This document shows positions 29,201-37,700 of a stretch of DNA of 64,000 nt, piece after piece. Made by a program: the position numbers and the translations under genes. Below the pieces are notes generated by a model. The model was not told the DNA's origin. It saw only the letters and a program-made list of their open reading frames with translations, and did no database searches. Source of the stretch: Flavobacterium geliluteum (GTDB lineage Bacteria; Bacteroidota; Bacteroidia; Flavobacteriales; Flavobacteriaceae); assembly GCF_017948595.1 (NCBI RefSeq), contig NZ_JAGFBV010000003.1, positions 144,685 to 208,684 of the forward strand. Reading direction: 5' to 3'. How positions within the stretch are numbered: the stretch's first letter is position 1; each line of letters starts with the position of its first letter.

Positions 29201-30746
29201 GTATATGCTGAAAGATTGTGATGCTAATTATATTTTAAGTCAGCAATCTTATATAAATGGAATACCAAATACAAAGGACTTAAAAATAATATCAATTGAA
29301 GAAGTAGAGGAAGTTCTAATTGATTCAATTAATTTGCCAGAACAATTTAGCAGTAATGCCTATATTATTTATACTTCAGGATCAACAGGAAAACCCAAAG
29401 GAGTTCCTATAACGCATAATAATTTGTATGCTTTCTTTGAAAGCACTAAAAAAGTATTTGAAGAAAAGGAACAACAAATATGTTCACCAATTTTAGCTTC
29501 AAACGCATTTGATATATTTCTTTTCGAATCATTATATCCAATACTAAATGGAGGAACCTCTGTAATGATTGCTAGTGAAGATATTCTGAATATGAATGTT
29601 TTACTTGAAAAACTAAGAAATGTAAATGCATTTCATAGTGTGCCGGCATTAATGATCCAATTAATTAATCATATAAAAAATGTTAAAGCAGAGGCTGATT
29701 ATAATATGATTAAGGATATATATATTGGAGGAGATATAGTACCGTCTAACACTTTGATAGAGATGAGGAATATATTCTCTAATGCTAATATTCATGTACT
29801 ATACGGACCTACAGAAAGCACCATATTTGTAACAACCCATACTATTAAAAGAGAAAGTATAAATATTGATAACAAGCTTAATGGGAGTATTATAGGGAAG
29901 CCAAATCCTAACGTTCAACTATATATATTAAATGATGAATTACAATTAAATTCAGTTGGTATAGTGGGACAAATATGTGTTGGAGGACCAATGATAGCAA
30001 ATGAGTATTTGAATAGGATAGAGGAATCAAATGAAAAATTTGTTGAAAACCCATTTGTAAAAGGAGAAAAAATATATAAAACAGGAGATTTAGGCAAGTG
30101 GTTAATAGACGGAACTATTGAATTTATAGGAAGGAAGGACCAGCAAGTAAAAATTAGAGGGTTTAGAATCGAATTAAGAGAAATAGAGTGCATCTTACAA
30201 AAACAACAAGATATAGAATTAGCCTGTGTGGTTGTTAAGACTAATAAAGTAAAAGAAAAAGAATTAGTTGCCTATGTGGTTAGCAAACAAAAGCAAGATA
30301 TTTCAAAGCTTCGTAGTCTTTTATTAGTAAGCTTACCAGAATATATGATTCCTTCTCATTTTGTTCAATTAAAGGAAATGCCTATGACTACCAATGGCAA
30401 GATTGATCGAAAAAAAATAATTTCATTAAAAGATATTGAAATACAAACACAAGTTAAATATGTTGCGCCTAGAAATGATATCGATAAAAAACTAATTAAA
30501 GTTTGGGAACAAATCCTAGAAGTTGATAAAATCGGAATAAAAGATAATTTCTTTGATTTAGGTGGCCACAGCTTAAAAGCTACAAGAGTAATTAGTTATA
30601 TCGACAGAGAATTTAATTTAAGGCTTAATCTGTTAACAATATTTAATAATCTAACAATAGAACACCTATCTGATGAGATAGACAAAATGATATGGGTAAA
30701 CACGCAAGCACTCGAAGAAAGTGATTTTGAAAATTATACCATATAA
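26208..30746 (+). CDS. NRPS C-monooxygenase-A-PCP (Hpg-like, luciferase-like oxygenase inserted)
   Basis: 1512 residues. Order: TubC-type docking domain (1-52); C domain whose HHxxxDG motif reads HHIICDS (HH203-204, Ser209 for Gly); a luciferase-like FMN monooxygenase (about 540-870, with FSLFYFG, TPERHFNEFGG, LHHPIRIVEEW and LASGW); A (FDIFLF at 1102); PCP (GGHS, Ser1455); a tail with IWVNT plus acidic residues. The A code DIFSYGLIFK is Hpg-like. The oxygenase belongs to the group found in natural-product megasynthases such as myxothiazol MtaG, where it hydroxylates the alpha carbon of a bound residue. Here it lies between C and A, not inside the A domain. Its substrate is unknown: either the Hpg-derived unit or the neighbouring beta-keto unit. 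The Hpg cassette starts 52 bases after the stop. Confidence 0.93.
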   Translation: MSVSIFLEELKNQGIEIILSGDKNNLEVNFKDNLSETIINEIRVNKTEIIDYLNSSNQTIPKAAYSNNGYPLTPSQKRAWILSQLEGYNFAYNMYEAFVLEGELNEEKLQLALIDLINAHEIFRTVFKEDDNGEVRQFVRKTEEFSFALETVDLKEETHSHEQLQALILNEIKVVFKLSTGPLTKCKLYQISKNKWVCLFVIHHIICDSRSFDVLKRDLLLSYNARVNNNSKGIIPLDIQYKDFAVWRDTNLKGQGLKTQKEYWLKQFEGELPVLELPLDKKRPAQRMVEAGMIKRKIDKELTNKFIKYCSNQGATLFTGLMSLLNLLFYKYTNQTDIILGFPMYGREFVELEKLIGFFADTLALRTKFNGENSFEELLNNVNQRAFEAYEHKDYPFEELITELNPIRDSSRTIFFDVFVVLQNFEHFASKETAVSFEGLKVTEFKGKDTRYAAFDLIINCGESEEGLEYAIEYNRSIFNKRTIEQLANHIELLMDIVLNNTKVSINKIDLVTDIEKKQVLEFGGVINEKSLLKEQEEKNLKFSLFYFGNKGTEKNNYQLLIEGAKYADANNYSAVWTPERHFNEFGGPYPNPSVLGASLATITKNISIRSGSIVTPLHHPIRIVEEWSVVDNLSNGRAGICLASGWNANDFVLIPENYEKRNELLYENINEIKELWKGNSISYKNAYNEDVLISTLPRPVQQEVPMWIASGGSIETFKKAGEIGVGILTGLLNTTFEDLAEKIKIYRQSYADNKHPIGKDNVVLMLHTYIDEDMESAKNIARDPMSKYLFKSVSMSKKQTKGLEIDRKAKDVTDEEVAELLAYTVEKYFDKYSLIGTEQSCQKILNDVKKAGVDEVACLIDFGIDYKNVMNGLKHLTNLKDIFVKNKLDKNEIKALVLNKNNTAIMKSIIDVFKEQVLNTPDNIALRFNNEYLTYKQLDEKSNQVAYYLIHNKVQPRDVVALYLDRSLEIIIGMLGILKSGAVYVPIDITYPKLRIEYMLKDCDANYILSQQSYINGIPNTKDLKIISIEEVEEVLIDSINLPEQFSSNAYIIYTSGSTGKPKGVPITHNNLYAFFESTKKVFEEKEQQICSPILASNAFDIFLFESLYPILNGGTSVMIASEDILNMNVLLEKLRNVNAFHSVPALMIQLINHIKNVKAEADYNMIKDIYIGGDIVPSNTLIEMRNIFSNANIHVLYGPTESTIFVTTHTIKRESINIDNKLNGSIIGKPNPNVQLYILNDELQLNSVGIVGQICVGGPMIANEYLNRIEESNEKFVENPFVKGEKIYKTGDLGKWLIDGTIEFIGRKDQQVKIRGFRIELREIECILQKQQDIELACVVVKTNKVKEKELVAYVVSKQKQDISKLRSLLLVSLPEYMIPSHFVQLKEMPMTTNGKIDRKKIISLKDIEIQTQVKYVAPRNDIDKKLIKVWEQILEVDKIGIKDNFFDLGGHSLKATRVISYIDREFNLRLNLLTIFNNLTIEHLSDEIDKMIWVNTQALEESDFENYTI
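27828..28860 (+). other. Luciferase-like monooxygenase domain inside an NRPS
   Basis: About 340 residues with the hallmarks of the luciferase-like monooxygenase (LLM) family used in natural-product synthesis: the N-terminal strand FSLFYFG, the WTPERHFNEFGG segment, VTPLHHPIRIVEEW and an SGW loop. It is flanked by a C domain that ends near residue 520 and an A domain that begins near 905. Family knowledge gives FMN/O2 chemistry; the precise reaction is not readable from sequence. Confidence 0.85.
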
Positions 30747-30798
30747 ACAGCTGAAAAATGATGTCACTTCAAAATACGGTTTTAAATAAATACTAAAT

Positions 30799-32115
30799 AT
30801 GATTGAAAAAACTCTTTCGACTCATACCTATGATGTCGTAAATCCGCTATTGACCAATTTAGGCGAAGATGTTATGGGTTTCCTTAACGAAGTTCAATTA
30901 CAATATCCAAAAGCAATCTCATTTGCATCTGGGCGTCCTGATGCTAATTATTTTGATATTGAAAAATTTTCTGAATACCTCAATTTTTTTATAAAAACAA
31001 CAGCTTTAGAGAAGGGAATAACAGAAAAAGAAGTTCTAAACGATTTAGGACAATATAATAGAACTAAAGGGATAATAAATAATGAAATAGCAAAATATCT
31101 ATCGATAGACGAATCTATACAAACCGATCCTGAAGATATAATAATTACTGTTGGCGCGCAGGAAGGTATTGCAATGGGGATAATGACTGTATGTGATAAA
31201 GACAAAGATGTTATTTTAGTTGAAGATCCTGCCTATATTGGAATAACTCATTTCTCGAAAATTAACGGATATGATGTAGATGGAATTCCTGTTACTTCCG
31301 AAGGTATTTCATTAGAAAAAGTAGAAGAAAAAATTCAATACTACCGAAGTATAGACAAAAATGTTAAAGTAGTATATGTGATTCCAAATTTCCAAAACCC
31401 TACAGGAATAGCAATGTCCTTAGCAAATAGATATCGATTATTAGAATTGGCCGAAACCTATAATTTTTTAATTTTTGAAGATAATGCCTATGGCGATTTT
31501 TCATATGAAGACAAAGAGTATCCTTCCCTAAAATCATTAGACAAAAATAATAGAGCTATCTATTTAAGATCACTTTCAAAAACTTTATATCCTTCCCTGC
31601 GCCTTTCATTAATGGTAGTAACCCAATCAATATCTGTTAGAGGAAAAATAGTGAGATTGAGTGATTTAATGGCAAAAACAAAAGGATACATTACAGTAAA
31701 TACGCCATCTATAATTCAAGCCATGTTTGGTGGGTTGTTAAGGCAGAATAAATATTCTCTGAAAGAACTAAATCAAGAAAAAATACTTGGTATGAAAACA
31801 AAGAGAGATCACCTCTTAAAATGTCTTGAAGAAACTTTCGATACTGAAAAATATACTTGGGCTAAACATATAAAATGGAATAAACCAGAAGGTGGTTTTT
31901 TTATTAAAATAATGCTTCCTTTTGAAGTTACAAAACAAGATGTATTGGATTGTGCAGAAAGATTTAAAGTCATTTTTACACCCATGTCATTTTTTTACTT
32001 AGAGGAAGGCGGAGAAAAAGAATTACGATTAGCATTCAGTAACCTCTCTTTAGAAGAGATTAAAACAGGTGTAGAACAACTAGCAAATTATATAGAAACA
32101 AAAATAAATAACTAA
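30799..32115 (+). CDS. PLP-dependent aminotransferase, probable (hydroxy)phenylglycine aminotransferase (HpgT-like)
   Basis: 438 residues, fold-type I aminotransferase of the MocR/ARO8-like group. Visible motifs are SFASGRPD near the N-terminus, FQNPTGIAM, FEDNAYGDF and the PLP lysine K261 in SLSKTLYP. Alone the sequence says only aromatic or alpha-aminoadipate-type transaminase. The next two genes make 4-hydroxyphenylglyoxylate from 4-hydroxyphenylpyruvate in known Hpg pathways, which makes amination of (4-hydroxy)phenylglyoxylate to Hpg the best reading; tyrosine could serve as amino donor and regenerate the starting keto acid. The gene lies 52 bases after the upstream NRPS and 14 before the dioxygenase, and no separate promoter was seen. 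Alternative: phenylglycine formation or an ordinary aromatic aminotransferase. Confidence 0.85.
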   Translation: MIEKTLSTHTYDVVNPLLTNLGEDVMGFLNEVQLQYPKAISFASGRPDANYFDIEKFSEYLNFFIKTTALEKGITEKEVLNDLGQYNRTKGIINNEIAKYLSIDESIQTDPEDIIITVGAQEGIAMGIMTVCDKDKDVILVEDPAYIGITHFSKINGYDVDGIPVTSEGISLEKVEEKIQYYRSIDKNVKVVYVIPNFQNPTGIAMSLANRYRLLELAETYNFLIFEDNAYGDFSYEDKEYPSLKSLDKNNRAIYLRSLSKTLYPSLRLSLMVVTQSISVRGKIVRLSDLMAKTKGYITVNTPSIIQAMFGGLLRQNKYSLKELNQEKILGMKTKRDHLLKCLEETFDTEKYTWAKHIKWNKPEGGFFIKIMLPFEVTKQDVLDCAERFKVIFTPMSFFYLEEGGEKELRLAFSNLSLEEIKTGVEQLANYIETKINN

Positions 32116-32129
32116 ATAACAGTTAAACG

Positions 32130-33245
32130 ATGGAAAGCAAAAATGAAATAATAGTATCAGATCTTTTAAAAATAGAGTACGACTTTATAGAGTATTATGT
32201 GGGTATGGCAAAAATGGTTGTTTACTGGCATGTAAAAGCATTAGGGTTTAAAGTAATCGCTTATGCTGGGCCAGAAACGGGTGTTGAAGATCGTTGTTCA
32301 TATTATATTGTTAAGAATGATATAAAACTTGTAATCACATCTGCATCACAACCTAGTTCCTATAAAATAGTATCATTTGTAGACTTACATGGAAATGGAA
32401 TTAAGAGAATGGCTATTAGTGTTGATAATGTAAAGGAATTTTTTGGAAGAGCTATGAAAAATGGCGCAATACCAATAAAACATCCACATTTAACATCAGA
32501 TGATATGGGTTTTGTAGAACAGGCCTCATTAAAAATGTTCGATGATAATGAAATTGTTTTAATTAATTATGACAATTATAATGGAGATTTTCTTCCAGGT
32601 TATAAAAACGTTGAAAAAGAATGGGATTTTGAGTACAAAGATTCTGCATTAGAGAAAATTGATCATGTAGCTTGTGCCTTACGTTTAAATGAAATTACAC
32701 TTTGGGAAAATTATTTCAATAACATTTTTCTATCTAAAACAGTTTTAGAATTTGATGAAAGACAAGAAAGCGGAAAGAAAATAGGAATGCTTTTAAAAGT
32801 ATTACAATCCGAAAACAAATCCATAAATAATGTTTTAGTAGAACCAGAACATGGAGTAAATACACAAGTACAGTTATTTATTGATCAAAACTATGGCACT
32901 GGAATACAACATATTGCTTTTGAGTCTAATAACATATTTAAATCAGTACAAGCTCTAAGAGAAAATGGTGTGAAGTTTACAAAATACCCTGATTCATATT
33001 ACGATAAACTTGAAAAAAAACACCCACAATTGGATGTCGATATTCTAAGAAAACATGGGGTATTATGTGATGTGGTAGACGGTGCCTTGTTGTTTCAAAT
33101 ATTTACCGTACCAATAGGAGATAGAGCTACATTTTTTTATGAAATCGTACAACGAGTAAATGATTATGATGGTTTTGGACTGGATAATATTTATGCACTA
33201 TTTGATGCTATGGAACAAGAATTAAAACTAAAAAGGGAATACTAG
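32130..33245 (+). CDS. HPPD-family dioxygenase, probable 4-hydroxymandelate synthase (HmaS-like)
   Basis: 371 residues, two VOC-fold halves as in 4-hydroxyphenylpyruvate dioxygenase (HPPD) and hydroxymandelate synthase. The iron-binding 2-His-1-Glu set is present: His179 (KIDHVACAL), His261 (GIQHIAFES) and Glu338 (FFYEIVQR). The C-terminus keeps the family segment IFTVPIGDRATFFYE and GFGLDNIYALF. HPPD and HmaS use the same substrate and differ at a few pocket residues that I cannot score reliably by eye. The choice of HmaS rests on context: an alpha-hydroxyacid-type oxidase and an aminotransferase flank it, and three nearby A domains have Hpg-like codes. A tyrosine-degradation HPPD would be expected near homogentisate dioxygenase, which is absent. 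The stop is 4 bases before the oxidase start. Confidence 0.85.
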   Translation: MESKNEIIVSDLLKIEYDFIEYYVGMAKMVVYWHVKALGFKVIAYAGPETGVEDRCSYYIVKNDIKLVITSASQPSSYKIVSFVDLHGNGIKRMAISVDNVKEFFGRAMKNGAIPIKHPHLTSDDMGFVEQASLKMFDDNEIVLINYDNYNGDFLPGYKNVEKEWDFEYKDSALEKIDHVACALRLNEITLWENYFNNIFLSKTVLEFDERQESGKKIGMLLKVLQSENKSINNVLVEPEHGVNTQVQLFIDQNYGTGIQHIAFESNNIFKSVQALRENGVKFTKYPDSYYDKLEKKHPQLDVDILRKHGVLCDVVDGALLFQIFTVPIGDRATFFYEIVQRVNDYDGFGLDNIYALFDAMEQELKLKREY

Positions 33246-33249
33246 TATA

Positions 33250-34626
33250 ATGATAGAAAATAAGCTTAGTATTTTAGACGAAATCAGGACTATAGTTGGA
33301 GCTAAATATTTAATAACCAAGCCAGATCTTTTATATAAATATTCTAAAGACTGTACTTCTAATAAAGTAACAATCCCGTCTGCAGTAGTATTACCCAAAA
33401 ACACTCAGGAAATTTCTAAAATTATTGCAATTTGTAATGAAACAAAAACAGCGATAACGGTTAGAGGAGGAGGTACAGGAGTAAGTGGTGGAGCATTATC
33501 TGTTAATTCTGGGATTATACTTTCTTTAGAAAGACTAAACAAAATTATTGAAATTAATAAGGTTGATAGAATTGCTATAGTTGAGTCCGGTGTGATTACT
33601 AAGGATTTAAAAGATGCTGTTTTAAAAGATGGCCTAAATTTCCCACAGAATATTAGTAGTGCAGATTCTTGTTTCATAGGTGGTAACGTTGCTGTGTCCA
33701 GCGGTAGTCCAAAATCATTAAAATATGGGACTACTAAAAACTATGTCGTTAATTTAGAAGTAGTACTCCCTGACGGACGTATAATTTGGACAGGAAAGAA
33801 TGTGAGTAAAAATGCAACAGGCTATAATCTTACTCAATTATTCAGCGGAAGCGAAGGAACTTTAGGAGTTATTACCAAAGTTGTTTTAAAATTAGTGCCA
33901 CCAATGAAAGAATTAGTATTAATGGTTCCTTTTACTAAAATTGATAACTTATTTATATGCGTTCAGCAATTTTTTGCAAAAGGGTACTCAGCTTCAAGTA
34001 TTGAATTTATTGATGGAGTTGGCTTTAAATTAGTATCCCAATACTTAGACAATTCCTACCATATAAAATCGACTACCGAAGGAATTCTATGGATAGAGAT
34101 AGAAGGAGATTATTCAGATAAACTTTTAGATGAAGCCTTGAAAATCAGCCGGCACATCAATGCATATACAGAAGAGGAAATTCATGTAGCGGATAATCCA
34201 AGCGAAGTAAAAGCATTATGGAAAATGCGTTCAAAAGTTGGAGAAGCTGTAATAAATCACACTTTTTTTAGAGATGTGGATATTGTTGTGCCTTGTTCTA
34301 AAATTGATGAAATGTATAAGGCAATTGTCATTATAGCTAATAAATTTAATTTTAATTATACGGTTTTTGGACATGTTGGAGATGGTAATTTTCATGTCAA
34401 TATCTTTCAAAACAAAGAACAAACCATTGAACAATGGGAAGTTAATATTGTTGTGTGGGTAAAAGAAATATTTTTAAAAGCATTAGAATTAGGAGGAACT
34501 ATTTCTGGTGAACATGGAATTGGAAAAATAAATCTTCCATACATAGCAGAAGCTATACCAACAGCTCAAATAATAATGGATAAAATTAAAAAGACATTTG
34601 ATAAAAATCAAATAATCAATCCCTAA
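33250..34626 (+). CDS. FAD-linked GlcD/D-lactate dehydrogenase-type oxidase, probable hydroxymandelate oxidase
   Basis: 458 residues. The N-terminal FAD-binding domain (PCMH type) shows VLPKNTQEISKI, VRGGGTGVSGGAL, FPQNISSADSCFIGGNV and GSEGTLGVITKVV. The C-terminal half ends with the FAD-oxidase motif GEHGIGKINLPY and DGNFHVN. This is the GlcD/DLD family, which oxidises 2-hydroxy acids to 2-keto acids. In actinomycete Hpg clusters the same step (4-hydroxymandelate to 4-hydroxyphenylglyoxylate) is done by Hmo, an unrelated FMN glycolate-oxidase-type enzyme. Placement directly after the dioxygenase suggests that this protein replaces Hmo. The assignment to the family is firm; the substrate is inferred from neighbours. 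Confidence 0.85.
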   Translation: MIENKLSILDEIRTIVGAKYLITKPDLLYKYSKDCTSNKVTIPSAVVLPKNTQEISKIIAICNETKTAITVRGGGTGVSGGALSVNSGIILSLERLNKIIEINKVDRIAIVESGVITKDLKDAVLKDGLNFPQNISSADSCFIGGNVAVSSGSPKSLKYGTTKNYVVNLEVVLPDGRIIWTGKNVSKNATGYNLTQLFSGSEGTLGVITKVVLKLVPPMKELVLMVPFTKIDNLFICVQQFFAKGYSASSIEFIDGVGFKLVSQYLDNSYHIKSTTEGILWIEIEGDYSDKLLDEALKISRHINAYTEEEIHVADNPSEVKALWKMRSKVGEAVINHTFFRDVDIVVPCSKIDEMYKAIVIIANKFNFNYTVFGHVGDGNFHVNIFQNKEQTIEQWEVNIVVWVKEIFLKALELGGTISGEHGIGKINLPYIAEAIPTAQIIMDKIKKTFDKNQIINP

Positions 34627-34674
34627 GAATTCAAAGATACTATTTCTATAAACATCAATCTATATATCTACAAA

Positions 34675-34700
34675 TTGAAAATTAATAGATATTAATTTTG
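34675..34700 (+). promoter_or_regulatory. Candidate Bacteroidota-type promoter before the terminal NRPS
   Basis: The 108-base gap after the oxidase gene contains TAATTTTG (34693-34700), an exact TANNTTTG -7 element, with TTG at 34675-34677. The spacing of 15 bases is a little short. It would place a start of transcription some 30 bases before the ATG at 34735. Confidence 0.35.
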
Positions 34701-34734
34701 AGTTTCAAAATATAAACAAGTAAAAAATATAATC

Positions 34735-37700
34735 ATGGTTAACGATTTATTTACAAGATTAAAAACACTGAATATCACTTTAAAAGTAGTTAACGATACA
34801 TTGGATATTAAAGCACCTAAAGGAGTTTTAAATGAAGTGTTATTAAATGAAATTAAAACCAATAAAGAAAGTTTAATTAGCTTAATTAATCAATATTCAG
34901 AATCTAAAATAACAGATTACAAACAAATTCCTGCTGCTAAAAAAAGTAATGACTATCCTTTGTCATCATCTCAACACAGATTGTGGGTGCTAAGTCAGAT
35001 AGATGAATCGAATAGATCTTACAATATGCCAGGAATTCAAATTATAGATGATGAAATTGATGTAGACGCTTTTTTGAGTTCGCTTCGAGATTTAATAAAT
35101 CGACATGAAGTTCTTAGAACGATTTTTAAGGAAAATGAAAATGGAGAACTTAGGCAGTATATACAATCAGAAGAAGAATTTATTTTTCCATTTGAGCAAA
35201 TCGATGTTGATAATGATGAGAAAGAGCTTAAAGAAATAATAGAAAAAGAATATACCACTCTTTTTAATTTAGAAAAGGATTCATTATTTAAAGGGAAACT
35301 CATCCGCATTAGAGACACCAAATGGATTTTCTCTTTTGTAATGCATCATATTATTACTGACAGCTGGTCTATGAATGTCATAACTAATGAATTATTAGAA
35401 AATTATCACACCAGAAAAAATGGTCAGCCTCTTAAAAATAAACCCTTAGAAATCCAATATAAAGACTACGCCGTATGGCAGCAAGAGCAGCTGGTTAATG
35501 GTCATTTAGAAAAAGATAAGACCTATTGGTTAGAACATTTAAAAGGCGATTTGCCAACACTGTCCCATTTTGGAGACTTTCCCCGTCCGGCAATAAAAAC
35601 CTATGCTGGAGGAACAGTAGAGCGTAAAATCGACAAGGCACTTTATCAGCAGTTCAAAAAGTTTTACAAAGCAAATGAAGGCACTTTGTTTATGGGGTGT
35701 CTAAGCCTTTTAAATGTAATATTACATAAATACACAGACCAAGAAGAATTTATTATAGGAAGTCCGGTTTCTGGAAGAAGCAATCCTGTGCTTCACGATC
35801 AAATAGGTTTTTATGTAAATACCTTGGCACTTCGCACTGCATTCACGTCAAGGGATAGTTTTGAAACTCTTTTCGGTAGGGTCAAGGAAAATACACTTAA
35901 TGCGTTTAAACACCAAGATTACCCTTTTGATGAACTTTTAGATGATTTAAACATTAAGAGAGATTTAAGCAGGGGTGCATTATTTGACATAATGATTTCT
36001 GTGCAAAATGAAAATAATTTACTTCCAATTGATTTGGATCAATACGATAATTTAATTGAAAATAAATCAAGTAAATATGATTTAACATTTACATTTATTG
36101 AAGTATCAGATAGCTTAAGCCTGGTAATAGAATACAATAGTGATATTTTTAGTAAAAGGCTGTGTGAGCAACTATTGCTGCATATGGAGCAGCTGCTGGA
36201 AGGACTAGTGTCTTCTCCAAAAAAAGAACTCTCCGAGATTTCCTGTTTAAATTCTTTAGAGAAACACGAACTATTGGTGGATTACAATACAACAGAAACA
36301 GCATATGAAGAAGGGATTTCTTTACTGGGTTTGTTTAAAGAGCAAGTTGCATTGGTTCCTGATAAGACCGCATTGATCTATGGTGAAATCTCGTTAACCT
36401 ATACTGAGTTGGATGTTCTGAGCAGTCAATTCAGTCATTATTTGGAGAAGCAAAGTGAATTGGCTTTGGAAGATTTAATAGCCATAGCCTTGCCTAAAAG
36501 CCATTGGCAGATCATATCGATCTTAGGTATTTTAAAATCAGGTTGTGCGTATGTCCCAATCGCTTTGGATTATCCACAAGACCGAATAGACTTCATTGTA
36601 TCCGATACTAAAAGTAAGATTGTGATCACGCCAGAACTCCTATTCGATTTCGAATCCAGCATTGGAGATTATTCAAAAGAAAAAGACATCTGCTCCAGGG
36701 ACCTATCGAGTTTGGCTTATGTGATGTACACCTCAGGATCTACAGGACGTCCAAAAGGCGTTTTAATAGAAGAGAGAGGTATTATTCGATTAGTGAAAAA
36801 GTCAAATTATATCAATATAGGACCTAGTTCCGTCTTATTGTCTACTGGTTCTTTTTCATTTGATGCCACCACTTTTGAATATTGGAGTATGTTACTCAAT
36901 GGCGGAAAATTAGTTTTATGTGATGAAAACGAGCTTTTGTCGGATGATTTGTCAAAAATAATAAAGGAGGAATCCATTACTATTATGTGGTTTACTGTTG
37001 GGTTATTAAATCAGTTAATTGATGAGAATATTCAAATTTTCCAGGGGCTAAAAACCATATTAGCAGGAGGTGATAAATTATCTGTTACTCATACTAACAA
37101 GTTGAAAAATTATTATCCGGATTTAGAAATCATAAACGGATATGGTCCAACAGAAAACACCACTTTCTCTTTAACTCATAAAGTAGAAAAAGTCAGCAGT
37201 AATAATATTCCCATAGGAAAACCAATTACTAATAGTAGTGCTTATATACTAGATAAAAACAACCATTTGGTACCAAAAGGTGTTGTTGGTGAAATTTCTC
37301 TAGGAGGAGCAGGATTATCAAGAGGGTATCTTAATCAGCTTGAATTAACACGTGAAAAATTTATCGCAAATCCTTTTAAAGAAAATCAACGTTTGTACAA
37401 AACAGGAGATTTGGGAAGATGGCTGAAAGATGGAACCGTAGAGTTTTTAGGAAGAAAAGACAGTCAGATAAAACTACGCGGATTCAGAATTGAATTAGGC
37501 GAGATCGAAAACGTACTGTCTCAGCATGAGTTTATAAATTCGGCATTGGTAGTCGTTCACGAAGATAATCTGGGAGAAAAAGTATTGGTAGCTTATATAA
37601 CGCTAAGCAGCCCTTTAAATATTCAGGACATCAAACACTGGATGTCAACTCTTTTGCCAGCTTACATGATTCCTCCTTATGTAGAAGTTATCGATAGTTT

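Noticed and set aside
32130..33245. HPPD of ordinary tyrosine degradation
   Set aside because: No homogentisate genes nearby; it lies in an operon with an alpha-hydroxyacid-type oxidase, an aminotransferase and Hpg-like A domains. The possibility is not fully excluded.
34627..34734. Riboswitch or leader RNA before the terminal NRPS
   Set aside because: The gap is only 108 bases and shows no strong paired structure; only a promoter-like element is noted.
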